DNA from: Berghia stephanieae
Taxonomy: Eukaryota; Mollusca; Gastropoda; Nudibranchia; Aeolidiidae
Direction: 5' to 3'
DNA length: 64,000 nucleotides
Assembly (NCBI GenBank): GCA_034508935.3
Contig: CM067450.1
Coordinates: 8,572,102 to 8,636,101 of the forward strand
Part shown: positions 57,743-64,000 of the stretch, one piece after another
Layout: every line of letters starts with the position of its first letter
Numbering within the stretch: the first letter of the stretch is position 1
Made by a program: the position numbers and the translations under genes
The notes under the pieces: generated by a model
The model's input: only the letters and a program-made list of their open reading frames with translations
Database searches by the model: none
What the model was told of the DNA's origin: nothing

Positions 57743-58330
57743 TCATATCTTGTCGCGCCAGTGAGTCAGCCAGTCCCGGGCAGTCTGGTTGCATTCCCTC
57801 AGGTCAGCATTGGTGCAGTGAGGTCCCAGCGAGCATTCGGACAGGATGTGGTCCATGGTCTGTCTGGGGTGACCGCATGGGCATTCAGTGCCCGGTGAGA
57901 TTTTCCATTTAAAGAGGTTGGTGGCGGTGTTTCCCACCTTTGCTCTAGCTCTGTTCAGCGCCACCCATTCTTTTCTTTTGAGGTCTGTGCCTGCTGGGAG
58001 CTTTTCTGTTGGGGGCTGGAGGGCATCGTTTGCTGTCTTGTCCCATTCTACCCATTTGTCCAGGCGGAAGAATGCTGAGTGGTCTGGGTGAAGGCTCTCT
58101 ACTGTGAGGAAGCTTTTTCTTGATTTGAGCCTGCTTTTGGGGCAATTGTGGTCATGAAGGGGGTGTCTCTGGTCCATTTCCTGTTTGTATTTTTGTATTT
58201 GGGCATGAGCTTCCCTCCGGATGTGTGGTGGGGCTATTCCTGCTATTGATAATGCTAGAGTAAATGTTTATAATGTGTATTGTATGGCCAATGTATATCG
58301 TGCGTCTAGGGCTATTTTGGATGAGGGAGG
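57743..58330 (-). mobile_element. LINE ORF2 C-terminal fragment, RTE-like
   Basis: Uninterrupted minus-strand frame of 144 codons (57743-58177) with LNRARAKVGNTATNLFKWKI, CPCGHPRQTMDHILSECSLG and ARDWLTHW. The CxCGxxxQTMxHIxxxCPL zinc-binding pattern is typical of RTE/Jockey-type C-terminal tails. The stop is followed by a short ATGATGATGAT-like run, as in RTE 3' ends. The 5' boundary, near the tetranucleotide array, is uncertain. Confidence 0.8.
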
Positions 58331-58349
58331 TGCTGTACAAATAATTTAG

Positions 58350-59583
<1,234 letters not shown>

Positions 59584-59828
59584 GGCTGATGTATTCATTT
59601 TTTATTGTTTTTATTGTGACCGAGGAAGGGTTTTGAGCCCGAAACGTTCTGTGTTTGGTATTTTGTTTTTGTTTGAAGCTGCTATTATATTCATGTTTGT
59701 TCATAGCTTTTTTTTTCTCTACAGTCCACAGCTGCTGCTAGCAGCTTAGTATCACCTCGATACCCCCGGCTGCCTAGTGTATTTTACGTGACTTTACGTA
59801 TTGATCTACTGGTACCGCGATCAGTTTT

Positions 59829-60038
59829 CTCAGGAAAAACACGTATTTAAAGATTTGGCCGGAAAACTCGTACTTCAAATATCGATCGATTTAAAAATAA
59901 CCCTCATCTTGGCAAAAACTTTCAAACCAAACTCAACCTTTTTTTTGTTTTTGTTGCCAAGATGAGGGTAATTTAAATCGATAGTTACTTGAAGGACGAA
60001 TTTTCTGGCCAAACTTTTTGAATACGTGTTTTTCCAGA
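59829..60038. mobile_element. Foldback element, ~95 bp arms
   Basis: Left arm CTCAGGAAAAACACGTATTT...ACCCTCATCTTGGCAA; right arm TTGCCAAGATGAGGGT...AATACGTGTTTTTCCAGAG. About 85-90% complementary by eye. No coding capacity. Confidence 0.75.
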
Positions 60039-60359
60039 GTACATACATTAACTGGTTAAAGTCAAAGTCAGTGGCACTCTTTTCAGAGTGGGCAGCGTGT
60101 CCTCAATACTATATCATTATAAATAATTAGGCTCGAAATAATAGTATACTTTCAATTATTCATTAAATGTGTTCAAGTTAGAAAACGCTATGGATAGATT
60201 ACTACATATTATAACTACACATTGTCTTTGATGGCTCGCTGTGTTATAGGAAATCACAGCTGTCATACAGTGGATTGAAAGCCATCATGTTTGATTTGAA
60301 TTTAAACAGCAATGATAGTAAAATCCCTGGTCTATAATGAATATGAATACATTAAGCAA

Positions 60360-60501
60360 AAAAAAAAAAATTATAAAAAAAAAAATATATATATATGCTA
60401 ACTGAAGAGATGAGAGAGTCACCGAAACGCACGTTTTGGCTGACCTACGTGATTGAATTTATTTATTTTTATATGCTCTAATTATCGAGCACTCTCGTAC
60501 C

Positions 60502-60590
<89 letters not shown>
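60360..60590. repeat. (AT)n blocks around a conserved-looking segment
   Basis: Short A/AT run at 60358-60397 and long (AT)n at 60504-60589. Between them is a segment with CACGTTTTGGCTGACCTACG. The segment looks like part of a dispersed element but no second copy is in the window. Confidence 0.5.
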
Positions 60591-60592
<2 letters not shown>

Positions 60593-61330
60593 TTTGCATT
60601 ATCCTTTTATATGTGGATAGATATTTAACCGAACAAATTCTTAGGGGCACCTTATATTATCATACTCTTTTATGGAGATGTGATATTACGACATTCGTCG
60701 CTTTTTAGTTTGTCACCGAACCGGCCAGTATTTAATATTTTTATAACATTGTTTTTGTGTTGCTTTTTTTGTTTTGCCTTCCCTGTGTTATATTTAGTTT
60801 GTTACCGAACCAGCCAGTATAACACAGTTTTGGCCTTCTCTTTGTTATATGTACTTGTTGGGACATATATTATGCATAGTAACAGATTTGCCTTTTCTGT
60901 TCTATGATTTTTACTGAACTCTTTTTATCAGACTGTCATTGCATAAATTTGCCATCTTTATGCAATGATTTTGGTCACCCGTTTACGGACTTACGCAGTA
61001 CAGTAACCTGCACTATGTCTTGCTATTTTCCGACTCCGAACCTTTCTCAAACTAATCAACCCTGCATTGTGCGAAGAATAGCAAGTGACGATTTGCGGCC
61101 TGCCGTGAGTTGATATAACCATGGTGAGTAGTATTCATAGGACGACTGAGAGGCGTTGTCAACACAAGATAGCATAGCAACAGATTTGAAAAATAACAAC
61201 TCATCGTCACCTTTAGCTATTTCCCATTGAGACTTAAGCTCGCTCCACAGTAACGTGGCACATGCCAATATTGAGTGAATGCATTATCTACCAAATTCAG
61301 TCCCTTAGTTTGTGGACAAAGAAAAATACG
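60591..61330. other. Intergenic DNA, no gene identified
   Basis: Weak internal repeat: GTTTGTCACCGAACCGGCCA near 60710 and TTGTTACCGAACCAGCCAGT near 60800. Short frames on both strands, none recognised. Confidence 0.4.
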
Positions 61331-61935
61331 CTTCAACAGTCGTAACGTCACTTCCCTGTAATGACGCTTAGTAACTTAGTAACTGGCTCTAAACTATCGG
61401 AACAATGGCGGACGCCCTTATGAAATATTTCTCCGACGAGCATAAAAGCGTATCCAGAGGAGAAAAAAACCCCATTATAAATCTGATCATGTTTTGACTT
61501 TTACACATTCTGATCACAAGACATGAAAAGTTCTAGCCAGCATGAAGAATAAAAAGTACCGATTTTCTTTGTTTAGAACCACGATGGCCGCCGTTGCTGG
61601 GCGGCGTGACATCAGACTATTGAATCCAATAGGATTCAATAGTCGTAACGTCACTTCCTTTCTAATGACGGACGGTAACTTAGCAACACTGGCTCTAAAC
61701 TATCGGAACAATGGCGGACGCCCGTATGAAATATTTCCCCGGCGAGCATAAAAGCGTATCTAGAGGGGAAAAAACATATATCTGATCATGTTTTGACTTT
61801 TACACATTCTGGTCACAAGACATATGAAAGGTTCTTGCCAGCTTGAAGAATAAAAGGTAATGATTTTCTTTGTTTAGAACCAAGATGGCCGCCGTTGCCG
61901 GGCGGCGTGACGTCAGACTATTGAATCCAATTACA
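61331..61935. mobile_element. Tandem pair of ~300 bp MITE-like units
   Basis: Units about 61331-61630 and 61634-61930 align with a 303 bp offset and few differences. Each starts near CAATAGTCGTAACGTCAC and ends GTGACGTCAGACTATTG, an inverted pair. Each contains AACAATGGCGGACGCC and a GATGGCCGCCGTTGC block, plus a TGACGTCA (or TGACATCA) site. Confidence 0.75.
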
Positions 61936-62140
61936 GGACTGGTGTCCCGGTGTCATGGCTTGTTTTTAAAATGATTTTATGATTTTGTGAGTTTTGTTCG
62001 CTCGTAGAAGTCCTCTTAAAAGTATTCACTGTGTTGGTTACAACAAAGGGACAGAATCTGTGATAACCGCAATCACCTAATATCAAAGACTGCATTGTCG
62101 GAGCAGCTGTTTTTTTATTTTTTAGATTATCGATGCCACT

Positions 62141-62160
62141 GTTGCTCTCTCTCTCTCTCT

Positions 62161-62208
<48 letters not shown>

Positions 62209-62225
62209 CTCTCTCTCTCTCTCTT
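62141..62225. repeat. (CT)n microsatellite
   Basis: CT repeats with C runs. Confidence 0.95.
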
Positions 62226-62511
62226 CTTCTCTTTCTCTTTTCTCAACGTGAATTTCCCATGTTAAAGGCCCATGCATGGCATTATAATATGTATACATTG
62301 TATGAAAACATTATACACTGTAGGCTTTATCTGATAACAGTCATTGGATTTCTCATTCACATTTTAAAAATCACCAGTTGTATTAAAATCTTTATCGATG
62401 GGGGTTTCACTAGAGTCAGTAAAAGGTTTTAATACAATATATGCCAGTATTAAAAGATATAGGTTGTATATCTAGTATAGATTTTACTCCGTATAACGGT
62501 ATTCTCGTGGG

Positions 62512-62851
62512 CCTGTGACAAACTGGGTCTGTGACAAACTGGAACAATGACAAACTGGCATGTTTTCCCATTGTGGCCTGTGACAAACTGGGTCTGTGAC
62601 AAACTGGAACAATGACAAACTGGCATGTTTTCCCACTGTGGCCTGTGACAAACTGGGTCTGTGACAAACTAGGTCTGTGACAAACTAGGCCTGTGACAAA
62701 CTAGGCCTGTGACAAACTGGGTCTGTGACAAACTGGAACAATGACAAACTGGCATGTTTTCCCATTGTGGCCTGTGACAAACTGGGTCTGTGACAAACTG
62801 GGCCGGTGACAAACTGGGCCTGTCACAAACTGGGCCTGTGACAAACTGGTT
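62512..62851. repeat. Minisatellite, ~15 bp unit in higher-order blocks
   Basis: Unit CTGTGACAAACTGGGT, repeated about 19 times with variants. A ~78 bp block that includes GGCATGTTTTCCCATTGTGG recurs three times, so units amplified as blocks. Confidence 0.93.
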
Positions 62852-62900
62852 GAGCTTCCTAAATGGAAAACATACAAAACAAAATGAAACAAGCAAACAG

Positions 62901-62923
62901 ACCCCCCCCCCCCCCCCCCCCCC
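62901..62923. repeat. Poly-C run
   Basis: About 23 C. Confidence 0.95.
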
Positions 62924-63304
62924 GTCCCGAAAAACCCCAACAGCCCATTCATCAAGGATGTTAATATTATCAATGATGGTAGAAAGCTTTTATCATTTTA
63001 AAAGTATAACATGGGTTAAATGACCCGCAACTTTCTTTGGCGGTTCGTAAAAATATCGATAATCGATCGTTTTTATTGTATATCGATATAATTCTACAAT
63101 TTTTGATTAATTACTTTTTTTCAATTTAAAAACCAATCGAGTGGTCAATATCTTATAACACAACCGTTTAATCACTTGTGTTTGTGAAATGTCTCAAACT
63201 CTTTAAACGTCCACACCCGAGTTTAACGAGTCAATATCATTACCGTTCATATTGTTTATTCAGTTCCCATGTCTGACTCCTGGACTTAGAATAAACAACT
63301 TAAA

Positions 63305-63321
63305 TGTGTGTGTGTGTGTGT

Positions 63322-63352
<31 letters not shown>
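63305..63352. repeat. (GT)n microsatellite
   Basis: About 24 GT units with one interruption. Confidence 0.96.
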
Positions 63353-63494
63353 CGATCTAGGAGTTATACATTGATATATTTTTAGGTGGTCGAGAGACCT
63401 ACCGGAAAAAGGACACGTGAAAGGAAGAGAACGTGGCTTTTCAATTTGGAAATGATTTGGAGAAGAATGTTCCTGACTTATCAATCACCTATTC

Positions 63495-63610
63495 GTATTC
63501 ATCTCTACATAGCGCAATATCCACTAAATGTACTCAAAACGCCTTACAAGGGGCCCCTGGTCAACAGCAACACTTAACATGTAGGACAAGACACGACGCC
63601 TTGTAGTGCA
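63495..63610 (-). repeat. Family C repeat fragment
   Basis: GCGCAATATCCACTAAATGT, CTTACAAGGGGCCCCTGG and CTTAACATGTAGGAC match 22215-22325 and 3540-3640. Confidence 0.65.
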
Positions 63611-64000
63611 AGAAATGGTATCTAATCTCCGCCATAACGAAGGAAAACTAACTCTAGTTTTCATATTTGTGTCCAAAGAATGAATGTTAAGTGTCTAGTT
63701 CATCCCGACATATTACCGTGTCGAAACGATAGGTCACATTTGAGTCCTATTATTATCCAATAGCGTTTTGGTGAAATCTGACGAGGCCTTGTTACCCATC
63801 AACCCTGAGCATGAGTTAGTTATACAATTCGTTTTAAGCATATTCGTTATAAGTGAGGTCGACTGGGCTACACTAAATTAACAGTTAATCAATCAATATT
63901 GTTAACAGCTTGAAAAAATAAACATTAAAGGAAAGGGAAAATGGGGGAAGGGGGAGGGTTGAAAGATTGATTAAACTCAATAAGTAATGTAAATAGACTT
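63611..64000. other. Window end, nothing identified
   Basis: No coding homology or repeat recognised. Confidence 0.4.

Noticed and set aside
59616-59660. Hammerhead-like motif after the tetranucleotide array
   Set aside because: The core has a change (CCGAGGA) and no valid cleavage triplet or stem I.
60395-60440. Second hammerhead ribozyme (CTGAAGA ... GAAAC)
   Set aside because: No stem I pairing around the core and no sensible stem II; resemblance is limited to the two short motifs.

Overview
This is AT-rich genomic DNA from an animal. It holds two spliced protein-coding genes, both on the minus strand, set in a dense field of transposon relics and simple repeats. The exon-intron structure with GT-AG junctions, the LINE, SINE, Penelope-like and mariner remnants, and the many microsatellites point to a non-vertebrate metazoan. 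A lophotrochozoan such as a mollusc is plausible, but that is inference from general character and not a species match.

Gene 1 (minus, coding 27640 to 4169, probable 5' UTR exon near 35.4 kb) is aminopeptidase B (RNPEP), an M1 zinc aminopeptidase. I could place 14 coding exons whose phases all agree; they give 624 residues with GGMEN, HEISH-x18-E and the catalytic tyrosine present. Gene 2 (minus, coding 51111 to 41404) is the modifier subunit of glutamate-cysteine ligase (GCLM). Its seven coding exons also join in phase and give 278 residues. The genes are in tandem about 6 kb apart, and I see no functional link between them beyond proximity.

The rest is accessory DNA. 0-4 kb: a tRNA-headed SINE, a MITE and a ~500 bp A-tailed retroposon. 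4-35 kb: RNPEP introns, with a mariner relic (6.8-7.8 kb), minisatellites (9.5-10.1 and 12.6-12.9 kb), LINE endonuclease and RT fragments facing each other with a nested short retroposon (14.9-16.2 kb), a Penelope-like 3' end with a complete-looking hammerhead ribozyme motif (about 21.0-21.34 kb), a second LINE RT fragment next to an A-tailed retroposon (27.7-28.6 kb), another LINE 3' end (29.8-30.3 kb), a local ~400 bp duplication (32.2-33.0 kb) and hAT-like foldbacks (33.6-36.1 kb). 36-41 kb: intergenic, with an 859 bp transposon having perfect 26 bp terminal inverted repeats and a zinc-finger ORF. 41-51 kb: GCLM and its introns. 51-64 kb: foldback elements, LINE 3' ends, a 1.2 kb tetranucleotide array (58.35-59.58 kb), a tandem MITE pair carrying CRE-like and YY1-like motifs (61.3-61.9 kb) and a minisatellite (62.5-62.85 kb).

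The strongest unusual signals are: (1) a ribozyme motif whose core contains the stop codon of the Penelope-like ORF; (2) two short retroposon families with perfect target-site duplications, so recently mobile; and (3) related inverted repeats on both sides of the presumed RNPEP first exon. I found no convincing new multi-gene system.
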